Assembly (NCBI RefSeq): GCF_030845995.1 | Contig: NZ_CP132719.1 | Span: 2,294,001-2,358,000, forward strand | Direction: 5' to 3' | Origin: Geothrix sp. 21YS21S-4 | GTDB taxonomy: Bacteria > Acidobacteriota > Holophagae > Holophagales > Holophagaceae | DNA: 64,000 nt | Shown: positions 8,675-17,426 of the stretch, piece after piece | Position numbering within the stretch: position 1 is the first letter of the stretch | How the letters are laid out: every line of letters starts with the position of its first letter | Made by a program: the position numbers and the translations under genes | The notes under the pieces: model-generated | What the model was told of the DNA's origin: nothing | Seen by the model: only the letters and a program-made list of their open reading frames with translations | The model's database searches: none

Positions 8675-8751
8675 GCGCCCATAGCTCAGCTGGATAGAGC
8701 ATCAGGCTTCGAACCTGAGGGTCGGGCGTTCGAGTCGCTCTGGGCGCACCA
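8675..8751 (+). tRNA. tRNA-Arg (anticodon TCG)
   Basis: A 77-nt cloverleaf can be folded by eye. The acceptor is GCGCCCA/TGGGCGC with encoded ACCA, the anticodon stem TCAGG/CCTGA carries loop CTTCGAA (anticodon TCG at 8709-8711), and the T arm is GGGCG-TTCGAGT-CGCTC. It reads CGA and other CGN arginine codons. A GGTAGACT promoter-like sequence lies about 20 nt upstream. Confidence 0.95.
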
Positions 8752-8775
8752 CCGGCATTGACAACTCGGCTTGCT

Positions 8776-8860
8776 GCGAGCGTGGCGGAACTGGTAGACG
8801 CACTGGATTTAGGTTCCAGCGGTTCACACCGTGTCGGTTCGAGTCCGACCGTTCGCACCA
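8776..8860 (+). tRNA. tRNA-Leu (anticodon TAG)
   Basis: This is an 85-nt class II tRNA with acceptor GCGAGCG/CGTTCGC and encoded ACCA. The anticodon stem CTGGA/TCCAG holds loop TTTAGGT (anticodon TAG at 8810-8812), followed by a long variable arm and the T arm TCGGTTCGAGTCCGA. It lies 24 bp after tRNA-Arg and is probably co-transcribed with it. Confidence 0.95.
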
Positions 8861-8879
8861 TTCCGCAGGATTGCGGAAT
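8860..8879 (+). terminator. Hairpin directly after the tRNA pair
   Basis: ATTCCGCA (8860-8867), loop GGAT, TGCGGAAT (8872-8879) form a perfect 8-bp stem starting at the tRNA CCA end. No T-run follows, so it may be a processing or weak termination signal rather than a full intrinsic terminator. Confidence 0.45.
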
Positions 8880-9061
8880 GGGACGGAATGGACGCGCCAG
8901 CGTCCATTGCCGCCCGCAGGGCGAGGGCACAGGACGTGCCCGAGTCACGACGGAAGCCGCCACACCCTGCCCCGGAATGATCCCGTCACCCATCCCGAGG
9001 CCAGCCGCCATCACCCGAAGTCCTGCCCGTTCCCACGCACGTCCTGCACCACGGAGCCTTC

Positions 9062-10666
9062 ATGTCCGCCACCCTCCACCACCAGTCCCCCACCCGCAAG
9101 GCCGTCGAGGTGACGGTGCCCGCCGCCGAAGTGAGCGCCGCCTTCAACGAGGTGGTGGCGAAGATCGCGCCGAAGGTCCGAATCCCCGGGTTCCGTCCCG
9201 GCAAGGCCCCCCGGCCCGTCCTGATGCAGCGCTACGCCCGCGAGATCCAGTCCGACGTGGCCCAGCAGCTGGTGGAGAAGCACTTCTGGAAGGCCGCCCA
9301 GGAAGCGGGCGCCCTGCCCATCTCCCATCCCTCCCTGGAGAAGCTGGAGCTCACGGAAGGCGCCGACGCCATGTTCCGCGCCCAGTTCGACGTGGCGCCG
9401 GAGATCGGGCTGCCCGACTACAAGTCCATGGCCCTGACCAAGAAGAAGCGCGCCGTCGACGACGCCACCATCGAGGAGCACGTGGAGAGCCTGCGGCAGC
9501 GGGCCACCAAGTTCCTGCCCGTGGACGACGGCACCGCGGCCGACGGCCTGATCGTCACCTGCGACATCCGCGTGAAGCCCCAGGGCCTCAAGGCCCAGAC
9601 CTACCGCGACCAGACCCTGGAGCTCGACGCCAAGCGCCCCTTCGATGCGCAGGTGGTGGGCATGAAGGCCGACGAGAAGAAGGCCTTCACCCTCGACCAC
9701 CCCGCGGACGACGCCAACACCGTCCTCGCCGGCAAGAGCCTCGCGTACGAAGTGACGGTCAAGGACATCCGCCGCAAGGAAGTGCCCGTCCTGAACGACG
9801 ACTTCGCCAAGGACATGGGCGCCTTCGAGAACCTCGAGGCCCTGCGGGCGGCGGTGCGCAAGGATCTGGAAGAGGCCTCCGAGCGCGATGCCGTGGCCCG
9901 CCTCCACGCCACCATGCTCGACACCCTGCTGGACGCCGCCCCCTTCGAGGTGCCCCGCACCATGGTGGGCCTCCAGCTCGACGACTACTGCCAGGAGTTC
10001 GCGCAGCAGGTGAGCCGCCAGGGCATGGATCCCAAGCGCGTCAACTGGCAGGCCTACCGCCAGCACCGCCTGAACGACGCCGAGCGCGCCGTCCGCAGCG
10101 GCTACCTCCTGCAGGCCATCGGCAACGCCGAGAACATCGAAGTGCCCGAGGAGGACATCGACGCCGAGATCCGCACCTTCATGGCGGAGAACCAGGTGCA
10201 GCAGCCCTTCGAGGCCTTCAAGGCCGAGCTGGAGCGCCGCGGGAACGCCACCGAGATCAAGGGCCGGCTGCGCACGGACCGCATCTTCGACCACCTGCTC
10301 ACCACCGCCCAGGTCTCGGAGGAGCTGCTGGACAAGGCCGCCTTCGAGGCGCTGGTCGAGCTGGAGCGCCGCCGCGAGGCCGGGCTGCCCATGAACCGCT
10401 TCGACGCGGGCGGCCTGGAGGGCGGCGAGCTGGAGGATCAGGAGGGCGGCGAACCCGCTGCCGTGGCCCCCGCCGGTCACGTCCACGGCCCCGACTGTGA
10501 CCACGATCACGACCACGAGCCCGCCGCGAAGAAGCCCGCCAAGAAGGCCGAAGCCGCCGAGGGCGAGGCGGAGTCCAAGCCGAAAAAGGCCGCCAAGGCG
10601 AAGGCCGAAAAGGACGAGCCCGCCGAGGAGAAGCCCAAGGCAAAGAAGCCCGCCGCCAAGAAGTAG
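9062..10666 (+). CDS. tig: Trigger factor with His-rich and Lys/Ala-rich C-terminal extension
   Basis: This 534-residue ribosome-associated chaperone and peptidyl-prolyl isomerase acts on nascent chains. The N-terminal ribosome-binding domain contains the signature [15 protein letters not shown] (about residues 40-54). An FKBP-like domain follows (about 165-245), then the helical chaperone domain. E. coli trigger factor is about 430 residues. The extra length is a C-terminal tail with an [14 protein letters not shown] segment (about 473-486) and roughly 45 residues rich in Lys, Ala and Glu. The gene heads a tig-clpP-hisC-recQ run, a conserved start for clp loci. The spacer to clpP carries a hairpin. 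Confidence 0.93.
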   Translation: MSATLHHQSPTRKAVEVTVPAAEVSAAFNEVVAKIAPKVRIPGFRPGKAPRPVLMQRYAREIQSDVAQQLVEKHFWKAAQEAGALPISHPSLEKLELTEGADAMFRAQFDVAPEIGLPDYKSMALTKKKRAVDDATIEEHVESLRQRATKFLPVDDGTAADGLIVTCDIRVKPQGLKAQTYRDQTLELDAKRPFDAQVVGMKADEKKAFTLDHPADDANTVLAGKSLAYEVTVKDIRRKEVPVLNDDFAKDMGAFENLEALRAAVRKDLEEASERDAVARLHATMLDTLLDAAPFEVPRTMVGLQLDDYCQEFAQQVSRQGMDPKRVNWQAYRQHRLNDAERAVRSGYLLQAIGNAENIEVPEEDIDAEIRTFMAENQVQQPFEAFKAELERRGNATEIKGRLRTDRIFDHLLTTAQVSEELLDKAAFEALVELERRREAGLPMNRFDAGGLEGGELEDQEGGEPAAVAPAGHVHGPDCDHDHDHEPAAKKPAKKAEAAEGEAESKPKKAAKAKAEKDEPAEEKPKAKKPAAKK

Positions 10667-10687
10667 CGGTCTGCTTCCCTTTCCCGC

Positions 10688-10711
10688 AGAAGGCGCCGCA
10701 AGGCGCCTTCT
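10688..10711 (+). terminator. Terminator or attenuator hairpin between tig and clpP
   Basis: GAAGGCGCC and GGCGCCTTC pair perfectly around a GCAA tetraloop, extended by one A-T pair, and are followed by TTGCTCT. This is a compact intrinsic-terminator shape with a short, interrupted T-tract. A TATCCT hexamer (10717-10722) just after it could restart transcription for clpP. Confidence 0.6.
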
Positions 10712-10743
10712 TGCTCTATCCTGAGGAACCAGCCGGAGGGCCC

Positions 10744-11340
10744 ATGCCCAGCAGCTACTATCCCCCCATCGTGATCGAGCAGACGCCCCGCGGCGAGCGC
10801 AGCTACGACATCTACTCGCGCCTGCTCAAGGACAACATCATCTTTCTGGGCACCGCCGTGGACGACAACGTGGCGAACGCCATCGTCGCGCAGATGCTGT
10901 TCCTCGAGAGCGAGGACCCGGACAAAGACATCCAGATCTACATCAACAGCCCCGGCGGCAGCGTCACCGCGGGCCTCGCCATCTACGACACCATGCAGTT
11001 CGTGAAAAACGACATCGTGACCTACTGCATCGGCCAGTGCGCCTCCATGGGCGCGCACCTGCTCGCCGCGGGCACCAAGGGCAAGCGCTTCGCCCTGCCC
11101 AACGCGCGCATCATGATCCACCAGCCCTCCGGCGGCGCCCAGGGCCAGGCCACCGACATCGAGATCACCTTCAAGGAGATCCAGCGCCTGAAGGAGAACC
11201 TGGCCGCCACGTTCGCCAAGCACACCGGCCAGCCCCTGAAGAAGGTCATGAAGGACATGGACCGGGACTACTTCATGAGCGCCGAAGAGGCCATGGAGTA
11301 CGGCATCGTCGACAAGGTCCTGTCCGAGCGGCCTGCGTAA
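10744..11340 (+). CDS. clpP: ATP-dependent Clp protease proteolytic subunit ClpP
   Basis: This 198-residue serine peptidase forms the barrel used by ClpX/ClpA unfoldases. The catalytic serine lies in [11 protein letters not shown] (near residue 100), the histidine in [11 protein letters not shown], and the strand motif [18 protein letters not shown] is typical. The residue two before the catalytic serine is Cys rather than the usual Ala. The start ATG at 10744 has GGAGGG 3 nt before it; the in-frame ATG 33 nt earlier would lie within the hairpin region. The TAA shares its last A with the hisC start. Confidence 0.95.
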   Translation: MPSSYYPPIVIEQTPRGERSYDIYSRLLKDNIIFLGTAVDDNVANAIVAQMLFLESEDPDKDIQIYINSPGGSVTAGLAIYDTMQFVKNDIVTYCIGQCASMGAHLLAAGTKGKRFALPNARIMIHQPSGGAQGQATDIEITFKEIQRLKENLAATFAKHTGQPLKKVMKDMDRDYFMSAEEAMEYGIVDKVLSERPA

Positions 11341-12467
11341 TGAGCGCGAGCCTCTCGACCCTTCCGGCCTTCGACCACCTGTCCCGGATTCCGCTGTACG
11401 TGCCGGGCAAGCCCATCCAGGAAGTCCAGCGCGAGCTGGGGCTCACCACCGTCGTCAAACTCGCCTCCAACGAGAACCCCTGGGGGCCGACGGAAGCCGT
11501 CAAGGCCCGCGTGGCCTCCGTCATCGCCGGGTCCGAGTTCGAGGGGCTGGGGCTCTACCCCGTGAGCGACGGCTACTACCTGCGGAAGCGCGTCGCCGAG
11601 CGGAAGGGCGTCGCCCTCGATCGCGTCGTCCTCGGCAACGGCAGCAGCGAGATCCTGGAGATGGTGGCCAAGGCCGCCTTCCTGGACGGCGGCAGCGCCG
11701 TCGTGCCCAAGCACAGCTTCGCCATCTACGGAATCGCGACCCAGACCGCCGGCGGGCGCGTCATCGAGTCCCGGGCCTCGGCCACGGAACTCGACGCGGA
11801 CGACATCCTGAACGCCGTCGCGGAGGACACGCGGCTCGTCTACCTCGGCCATCCCAACAACCCCACCGGCGTCCGCCTGGAGCGCGCCGCCCTGGAGCGC
11901 CTGGTGCGCGGGCTGCGCGAGGACATCGTCCTGGTGGTGGACCAGGCCTACGCCGAGTACGAGGATCCCGCCGAGTACCCCGACGCCGCCGCCTACCTGG
12001 ACGAGCGGCCGAACCTGCTCGTCCTCCACACCTTCTCCAAGATCCACGCCCTGGCGGCCCTCCGCATCGGCTACGGCCTCGGCTCGAAGGAGCTGATGGG
12101 GCTGCTGGAGCGGGTCCGCAGTCCCTTCAACACCAACCACCTGGCCCAGGCCGCGGCGGAGGTCGCCGTCCAGGACCTGGCGTTCGAGGCCTTCTCGCGG
12201 ACCAGGAACGCCGAAGCCCGCGCCGCCTTCGTCGCGGAGGCCGCCAGCCACCGCTGCCGCCTGTCGGGCACCAGCGGCAACTTCATCCTGCTGGAAAGCG
12301 CCCTGCCCGCCGCCGATCTGTTCAAGGATCTGCTCCAGCGCGGCGTGATCGTCCGTCCCATGCAGGGCTACGGCCTGCCCAACCACATCCGCGTCTCCTT
12401 CGGCAAGCCCGAGGAGATGGCCGCCTTCTGGAAGGCCGCGGGACCGCTGCTCGACGGCGGCTGCTGA
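11340..12467 (+). CDS. hisC: Histidinol-phosphate aminotransferase
   Basis: This 375-residue PLP enzyme of fold type I transfers an amino group between glutamate and imidazole-acetol phosphate in histidine synthesis. Motifs include LASNENPWGP near the N-terminus, GNGSSEILEMV, YLGHPNNPTG, DQAYAEY and the PLP-lysine region HTFSKIHALAALRIGYG. The start ATG overlaps the clpP stop by one base, so translation is probably coupled. It is separated from any other his gene in the window. Related enzymes can act on phenylalanine or other substrates, so HisC is the best but not certain assignment. Confidence 0.82.
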   Translation: MSASLSTLPAFDHLSRIPLYVPGKPIQEVQRELGLTTVVKLASNENPWGPTEAVKARVASVIAGSEFEGLGLYPVSDGYYLRKRVAERKGVALDRVVLGNGSSEILEMVAKAAFLDGGSAVVPKHSFAIYGIATQTAGGRVIESRASATELDADDILNAVAEDTRLVYLGHPNNPTGVRLERAALERLVRGLREDIVLVVDQAYAEYEDPAEYPDAAAYLDERPNLLVLHTFSKIHALAALRIGYGLGSKELMGLLERVRSPFNTNHLAQAAAEVAVQDLAFEAFSRTRNAEARAAFVAEAASHRCRLSGTSGNFILLESALPAADLFKDLLQRGVIVRPMQGYGLPNHIRVSFGKPEEMAAFWKAAGPLLDGGC

Positions 12468-14156
12468 TTGGCGCCGGTCGGCGATGAGATCGGCCTCCTG
12501 CGCGGCCTGCTGGACCGCGGGGAGCGGTCCGCCTGCCGGGAGGGACTGACGGCCCTGCGGACCCGCTACCGGCAGGACCCGGGAGCGTTCACCCCCGACA
12601 CCATCACGGCGCTGAAGGCGGTGGCCGCCGCGCTGGAGGCCGCTCCCGACCTGGAGGCGGCCCTCAAGGCCACCTTCGGGTACGACACGTTCCGACCGGG
12701 CCAGCGGGCCATCATCGAAGCCGTGCTGGCGGGCCGCGACGTCGTCGGAATCATGCCCACGGGCGCCGGAAAGTCCCTCACCTACCAGCTTCCGGCCCGC
12801 CTCCTCGGCGGCGTCACGCTGGTGGTGTCGCCCCTCATCGCCCTCATGAAGGACCAGGTGGATGCCCTCACCGAGGCCGGACTGCGGGCGACCTTCCTCA
12901 ATTCCAGCCTGGATGCGGAAGCCCGCCGCGACCGCATCCGCGCCCTCAAGAACGGCGAGCTGGAGCTGGTCTACGCCGCGCCCGAGGGCCTGGAACTCTA
13001 CCTCGCGGACCTGCTGCGCGAAGTGGACCTCCGCCTGATCGCGGTGGACGAAGCCCACTGCATCAGCCACTGGGGCCACGATTTCCGCCCCGCCTACCGC
13101 ACCCTGGCGGGCCTGAAGCGGCGCTTTCCGTCGGTGCCCGTCCTGGCCCTGACGGCGACGGCGACACCTGAAGTCCGCCGCGACATCGCCGCCCAGCTGG
13201 AGATGCGCGGGCCTTTGGAAGTACAGGGCTCCTTCTTCCGGCCCAACCTGCGGATCAGCGCCTACCGCAAGGGCGCGGAAGGCCAGCCGCCGGTGCGGGA
13301 GGCCATGCTGCGCCTCCTGCTGGCCCGGCGGGGGGAGAGCGGCATCATCTACTGCCTGTCGCGGAAGGCCGTCGAAGCCACCGCGGCCTTCCTCACCGGC
13401 GAAGGGCTGCGGGCCGCGGCCTACCACGCGGGAATGGATCCCGCCGCCCGGGCCGCCGCCCAGGACGCCTTCCAGAAGGACGACGTGGACGTCATCGTGG
13501 CCACCGTGGCGTTCGGGATGGGCATCGACAAGAGCAACATCCGCTTCGTCATCCACCGCGACATGCCCAAGAGCGTCGAGGGCTGGTACCAGGAGATCGG
13601 CCGCGCGGGCCGCGACGGCGCGGACGCGGACTGCGTGATGTTCTACGGCTGGGGCGACGTCCTCAGCTACGACCGCTTCACGGACGGCCTGGAGGACAGC
13701 CTGGCCCAGGGGCAGCAGCGGCAGACCCGCGACCTCTTCCGCCTGGCCGAATCGACGCGCTGCCGCCACCAGGCGCTCCTGGCCCACTTCGGGGAGCGGA
13801 TGGACCCCTGCGGCGCCTCCTGCGACGTGTGCTCCGGCGTCGATCCGCTCGAAGCCGCGCCCAAGCCCGGCAAGGCCAAGCGGGGCTCGCCGCGGGGCAC
13901 CCGCCCGGCGCTGACGGAGGGCCCGGTGGAGGGCGAAGAGGCGCTCTACCGCCACCTGAAGGCCCTGCGGAAGGGCCTCGCCGACGAGAAGGGCGTCCCC
14001 GCCTACGTGATCTTCAGCGACGCCACCCTCCAGCAGATGGCCCGGTTCCGCCCCGCCACGGAAGCGGAATTCTTAGCCTTGAGCGGCGTCGGACCGAAGA
14101 AGCTGCAGCAGTACGGCGAAGCGTTCCTCGACAGGCTGCGGACCTGGGAGCCTTGA
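12468..14156 (+). CDS. recQ: RecQ-family ATP-dependent DNA helicase, apparently without the winged-helix domain
   Basis: This 562-residue superfamily 2 helicase begins with a TTG immediately after the hisC stop. About 65 extra residues precede the helicase core. Visible are [13 protein letters not shown], Walker [13 protein letters not shown] (about residue 95), Walker [17 protein letters not shown] (about 192), [10 protein letters not shown] and the motif VI region [10 protein letters not shown]. The RecQ zinc cluster follows (CRHQ...CGASCDVC, about 430-456). After a short basic linker comes an HRDC domain (about 475-560). The winged-helix (RQC) domain normally between zinc cluster and HRDC is not seen. 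Confidence 0.87.
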   Translation: MAPVGDEIGLLRGLLDRGERSACREGLTALRTRYRQDPGAFTPDTITALKAVAAALEAAPDLEAALKATFGYDTFRPGQRAIIEAVLAGRDVVGIMPTGAGKSLTYQLPARLLGGVTLVVSPLIALMKDQVDALTEAGLRATFLNSSLDAEARRDRIRALKNGELELVYAAPEGLELYLADLLREVDLRLIAVDEAHCISHWGHDFRPAYRTLAGLKRRFPSVPVLALTATATPEVRRDIAAQLEMRGPLEVQGSFFRPNLRISAYRKGAEGQPPVREAMLRLLLARRGESGIIYCLSRKAVEATAAFLTGEGLRAAAYHAGMDPAARAAAQDAFQKDDVDVIVATVAFGMGIDKSNIRFVIHRDMPKSVEGWYQEIGRAGRDGADADCVMFYGWGDVLSYDRFTDGLEDSLAQGQQRQTRDLFRLAESTRCRHQALLAHFGERMDPCGASCDVCSGVDPLEAAPKPGKAKRGSPRGTRPALTEGPVEGEEALYRHLKALRKGLADEKGVPAYVIFSDATLQQMARFRPATEAEFLALSGVGPKKLQQYGEAFLDRLRTWEP

Positions 14157-14175
14157 GCTCCCGGGATCTCTGTCA

Positions 14176-14197
14176 CAACTTGGAATGTCGCAAGTTG
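14176..14197. promoter_or_regulatory. Inverted repeat upstream of the NapC-like cytochrome gene
   Basis: CAACTTG (14176-14182) and CAAGTTG (14191-14197) are perfect complements 8 bp apart, in an AT-richer patch about 130 bp before the cytochrome start. This is a plausible dimeric operator; the regulator is unknown. Confidence 0.35.
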
Positions 14198-14327
14198 ATA
14201 ACAATCGAGATAGGTCACTACGCACGGGATCGCGGGCTTGTCGCCGTCCCCGCGGGATTCTAGGGTTAGAGAGAGACATTTCATACGCGCATGTCGTTTG
14301 TTTTCCCCCATACGCGGAGGTAGCGCA

Positions 14328-15779
14328 GTGAGCATCATCGAACGCACCAGAGATCTGGTCAGGCTGGCCTTCCAGCTGGGCAACAACTGGCTGACCCTGG
14401 CCGGCGCCGCCATCACCACGAGTTCGGCGGTCGTCCTCATCTGGTTCTGGTTCATGGAACTCACGAGCCCCCGGCCCATCTCGCCCTACGCCGGGATCCT
14501 CCTGTTCCTGATCCTCCCCGGCATCTTCCTCGCGGGCCTGGCCCTGATCCCCCTCGGCATCTGGCGCCTGCGCCGCCAGCGCAAGCTGGCCGGCGAAGCC
14601 CCCCAGCCCCTCCAGAAGGTGGATTTCAAGCAGCCCGGCGTGCGCCGCCTGCTCACCGCCGTGGCCGTCCTCACCTTCGCCAACGTGGCGATCATGGGCA
14701 CCGCCGGGCTGAAGGGCGTGGAGTACATGGACTCCAACCGCTTCTGCGGCCTCACCTGCCACACGGTGATGAGCCCCGAGTACACCGCCTTCCTGGATTC
14801 CCCCCACTCCCGCGTGGGCTGCGCCCAGTGCCACATCGGCCACGGCGCGCCTGCCCTGGTCCGCGCCAAGCTGTCCGGCACCCGCCAGCTGTTCGCGGTG
14901 GCCTTCGGCACCTACTCCCGGCCCATTCCCAGCCCCGTCGAGCACCTCCGCCCCGCCCGCGAGACCTGCGAGCAGTGCCACTGGCCCCAGAAGTTCACCG
15001 ACGACAAGCTGATCATCCGCACCAAGTACTCCGAGGACGAGGCCAACACGCCGGCCACCAGCATCCTGCTGCTGAAGATCGGCGGGCACACCGCCAACGG
15101 GACCACGGGCATCCACGGGCGCCACCTCGACGCCATGGAGCGCATCAGCTACGTCTCCACCGACGCCCGCCGCCAGGAGATCCCCAAGGTCACCTACCGC
15201 GACGACAACGGCCAGATGGTCGATTACGTCACCGACGAGTTCAAGCAGTTGCCCCCGGAAAAGCTGGCCAAGGCCACCACCCGGAAGATGGACTGCATCG
15301 ACTGCCACAACCGCCCCACCCACGCCTTCGAGCTGCCGGACCGCGCCATGGACAAAGCGCTCGCCAACCAGCGCATCAGCGCCGAGCTGCCCTACATCAA
15401 GAAGAAGGGCGTGGAGCTGCTGAAGGCCGACTACGCCAGCCGCGACGAGGCCGGCTCGAAGATCGTCCTGGGCATCAACGAGTTCTACCGCACCACCTAC
15501 CCCGAAGTGTTCAAGCACAAGCGCGCCCAGGTGGACGCCGCCGCCGAAGGCGTCAAGGCCATCTACCTGCGGAACGTCTTCCCCGAGATGAAGCTGATGT
15601 GGGGCACCCACCCCAACAACATCGGGCACGAGGAATCCGTGGGCTGCTTCCGCTGCCACGACGGCAGCCACACCGCCGCAGACGGCCGCGTGATCAAGGG
15701 CGACTGCGACACCTGCCACACGATCCTCGCGCAGGACGAGAAGGACCCGAAGATCCTCAAGGACTTCGGAATGAAGTAA
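14328..15779 (+). CDS. NapC/NirT-family multihaem c-type cytochrome (ImcH-like inner-membrane quinol oxidoreductase)
   Basis: This 483-residue protein has three N-terminal hydrophobic helices (about residues 21-43, 53-80, 107-127), then a periplasmic part with six haem sites. The first is CGLTCH (140-145), a CX3CH spacing. The others are CXXCH: CAQCH, CEQCH, CIDCH, CFRCH and CDTCH. NapC/NirT proteins take electrons from the quinol pool and pass them to periplasmic carriers. Three helices ahead of a NapC-like domain resembles ImcH of Geobacter, used for respiration of high-potential metals or electrodes; that match is from memory. GTG start at 14328 with GCGGAGG 7 nt upstream. Confidence 0.82.
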   Translation: MSIIERTRDLVRLAFQLGNNWLTLAGAAITTSSAVVLIWFWFMELTSPRPISPYAGILLFLILPGIFLAGLALIPLGIWRLRRQRKLAGEAPQPLQKVDFKQPGVRRLLTAVAVLTFANVAIMGTAGLKGVEYMDSNRFCGLTCHTVMSPEYTAFLDSPHSRVGCAQCHIGHGAPALVRAKLSGTRQLFAVAFGTYSRPIPSPVEHLRPARETCEQCHWPQKFTDDKLIIRTKYSEDEANTPATSILLLKIGGHTANGTTGIHGRHLDAMERISYVSTDARRQEIPKVTYRDDNGQMVDYVTDEFKQLPPEKLAKATTRKMDCIDCHNRPTHAFELPDRAMDKALANQRISAELPYIKKKGVELLKADYASRDEAGSKIVLGINEFYRTTYPEVFKHKRAQVDAAAEGVKAIYLRNVFPEMKLMWGTHPNNIGHEESVGCFRCHDGSHTAADGRVIKGDCDTCHTILAQDEKDPKILKDFGMK

Positions 15780-15813
15780 TGACGGGCGCGGAGCGGTCCC
15801 CCAAAATGAAGGG

Positions 15814-16479
15814 ATGACCGTTTCCGAGCTTCCGCTGATCGCCATTGACGGCCCGTCGGGCGTGGGGAAATCCACCACTGCCCGGCGGGTCGCCTCGCGT
15901 CTGGGCTGGCAGTACCTGGATACCGGCGCCATGTACCGCGCCGTCGCGCTGGCCGTGCATCGCGCCGGCCTGGAACTGGGGGACCGCCCCGCGCTGGAGC
16001 GCCTCCTGGCGGGCCTGGCGCTCGCGCAGGAGGGCACCCATATCTTCCTGGGCGGAGAGGACGTGAGCGAGGCCATCCGCAGCCTTGAGGTCACGCGCCG
16101 CGTCACCCCCGTGAGCGCCGACGCCCGGGTGCGCGAAGTCCTGGTCGAGCAGCAGCGCCACGTGGGCGCCACCGGACGGTGGGTGGTGGACGGCCGCGAC
16201 ATCGGCACCGTGGTTTTCCCCGGCGCCTGCTGCAAGGTGTTCCTCACCGCCAGCCCCGAGGCCCGCGCCCGGCGCCGTTTCCTGGAACTCCAGGCCAAGG
16301 GCGCCGTCGTGGCCTTCGAAGAGGTACTCGAAGACCTCCGTCGCCGCGACGAAGCCGACACCACCCGCGCCGTCGCCCCCCTCCGCAAAGCCGATGGCGC
16401 CGTCGAACTGGACTCCAGCGACCTCACCCTCGACGAAGTGGTGGATCGCATCGTGGGAGCGCATCTGGCGCACGCCTGA
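15814..16479 (+). CDS. cmk: Cytidylate kinase
   Basis: This 221-residue nucleoside monophosphate kinase phosphorylates CMP/dCMP with ATP. The P-loop is IAIDGPSGVGKSTTARRVA near the N-terminus; LDTGAMYRAVAL (CMP site), DGRDIGTVVFPGA and the lid RRRDEADTTRAVAPL are diagnostic of Cmk. It lies 34 bp downstream of the cytochrome gene but has no functional link to it. The gene ends at a repeat-bearing convergent spacer. Confidence 0.93.
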   Translation: MTVSELPLIAIDGPSGVGKSTTARRVASRLGWQYLDTGAMYRAVALAVHRAGLELGDRPALERLLAGLALAQEGTHIFLGGEDVSEAIRSLEVTRRVTPVSADARVREVLVEQQRHVGATGRWVVDGRDIGTVVFPGACCKVFLTASPEARARRRFLELQAKGAVVAFEEVLEDLRRRDEADTTRAVAPLRKADGAVELDSSDLTLDEVVDRIVGAHLAHA

Positions 16480-16488
16480 TACCGCTTT

Positions 16489-16620
16489 GCATTCAAAAGC
16501 TAAGGATCACCGCCAAGGCGCCAAGGACACCAAGAAGCGCACCCTCACGGGGTAGAGCCTTTCTTGGCGCCTTGGTGTCTTGGTGGTGAAAAAGATCTTG
16601 AGGCTTGGGTCCTGATCACC
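16489..16620 (+). repeat. Dispersed CCAAGGC-type inverted-repeat element (copy 2, most complete)
   Basis: The left end is GCATTCAAAAGCTAAGGATC, and the left arm is CACCGCCAAGGCGCCAAGG followed by ACACCAAG. A loop of about 24 nt follows. The right arm is CTTGGCGCCTTGGTGTCTTG then GTGGTG, with tail AAAAAGATCTTG. The arms are nearly perfect complements over about 27 nt. It begins 10 bp after the cmk stop and fills the convergent spacer. Confidence 0.8.
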
Positions 16621-16657
16621 CCTCGGGATGACGCTGCGATCGCCGGCGGTTCCTCGA

Positions 16658-17287
16658 TCAGAGGTGGATGCCGAGGGCGCACTCGAAGGTGGTGGTGGAT
16701 TTCTCCCCGGTGGTCCACTGGGTGTCCACGAACTGGAGTCCGCCGGTCTTCAGGCGATACGCGCTGACCTCCACGCTGATCTTGTCATTGAAGCGGAAGC
16801 CCACGCCCAGCACCGGCGTCAGCGTCGTGACCTGGTCGCCCCTGAACGTGGTGCGCGCCGGCGAGGCGTCCGTCGGAAAGGCCTTGTCGTACTGATCGAG
16901 GGTGCTCCGCAGCCGGAAATAGCGCAGCCCACCCTGGACGTAGGCGCCTTCGAACGCGCCCTTGAAGTCGGTGTAGCGGTAGAGGACGCCGCCGTAGAAC
17001 CCCTGGGTGCCGAAGGACAGGGACTGCACGTCCGAGACCGTCGCGTCGGCCGAATTCTGCGTGGTGTAGCCGCCTTCGACCACCACCTGAGCCTTCCGCG
17101 CCATCCAGTAGCTCCCCTCCACGCCGATGCCCCAGCGCCCGCGGCCGCCGAGGTGGTCCGACACCTTGTCGCTGGCGGGGCTGAGGGTCAGCTTGAGGAC
17201 GGGATCCCAGGCGTCCTGCGCCCGGAGCCCCGCGCCCGCCGCCAGCAGGAGCGCCGCCATCCCCAGATGTCGCGTCATCGATCCCAT
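16658..17287 (-). CDS. Predicted outer-membrane beta-barrel protein
   Basis: This 209-residue protein has an N-terminal signal peptide (basic MTRH, hydrophobic MAALLLAAGAGL, cleavage near RAQDA). Alternating hydrophobic strands typical of small OMPs follow, ending in LGIHL. Segments such as WGIGVEGSYWMARKAQVVVE and VLGVGFRFNDKISVEVSAY look like barrel strands. The ATG at 17287 has GGAGGAGAC just upstream. Function is not recognisable; it might be a structural OmpW/OmpA-barrel-like protein. It lies downstream of cydAB on the same strand but behind a strong terminator. Confidence 0.65.
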   Translation of the reverse strand: MGSMTRHLGMAALLLAAGAGLRAQDAWDPVLKLTLSPASDKVSDHLGGRGRWGIGVEGSYWMARKAQVVVEGGYTTQNSADATVSDVQSLSFGTQGFYGGVLYRYTDFKGAFEGAYVQGGLRYFRLRSTLDQYDKAFPTDASPARTTFRGDQVTTLTPVLGVGFRFNDKISVEVSAYRLKTGGLQFVDTQWTTGEKSTTTFECALGIHL

Positions 17288-17372
17288 CGTCTCCTCCTCA
17301 CCGCGCCGCCCTGAACCACCGCCAAACGCGCGGCAGCACGGCTCCACGACGATTCTAGATGGGCCGCGGAAA

Positions 17373-17413
17373 AGCGGAAGGCCCGCGGGGACCTTCCCGG
17401 CGGGCCTTCCGCT
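17373..17413 (-). terminator. Rho-independent terminator after cydB
   Basis: AGCGGAAGGCCCGC (17373-17386) pairs perfectly with GCGGGCCTTCCGCT (17400-17413). On the minus-strand transcript the stem is followed by TTTCC. It starts 14 bp after the cydB stop. Confidence 0.8.
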
Positions 17414-17426
17414 GGTCTTTGCTTTC

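Noticed and set aside
8675-8860. tRNA genes as an integration site for a mobile element
   Set aside because: No integrase, no duplicated tRNA 3' end and no change in gene character follows; housekeeping genes continue directly.
11268-13955. An 895-codon open frame on the minus strand across hisC and recQ
   Set aside because: It is a shadow of two well-supported plus-strand genes and has a repetitive Gly/Ala/Val/Gln composition without motifs.
17360-17426. A cydX-like small gene after cydB
   Set aside because: The 13-bp gap between the cydB stop and the terminator stem cannot hold a coding sequence.
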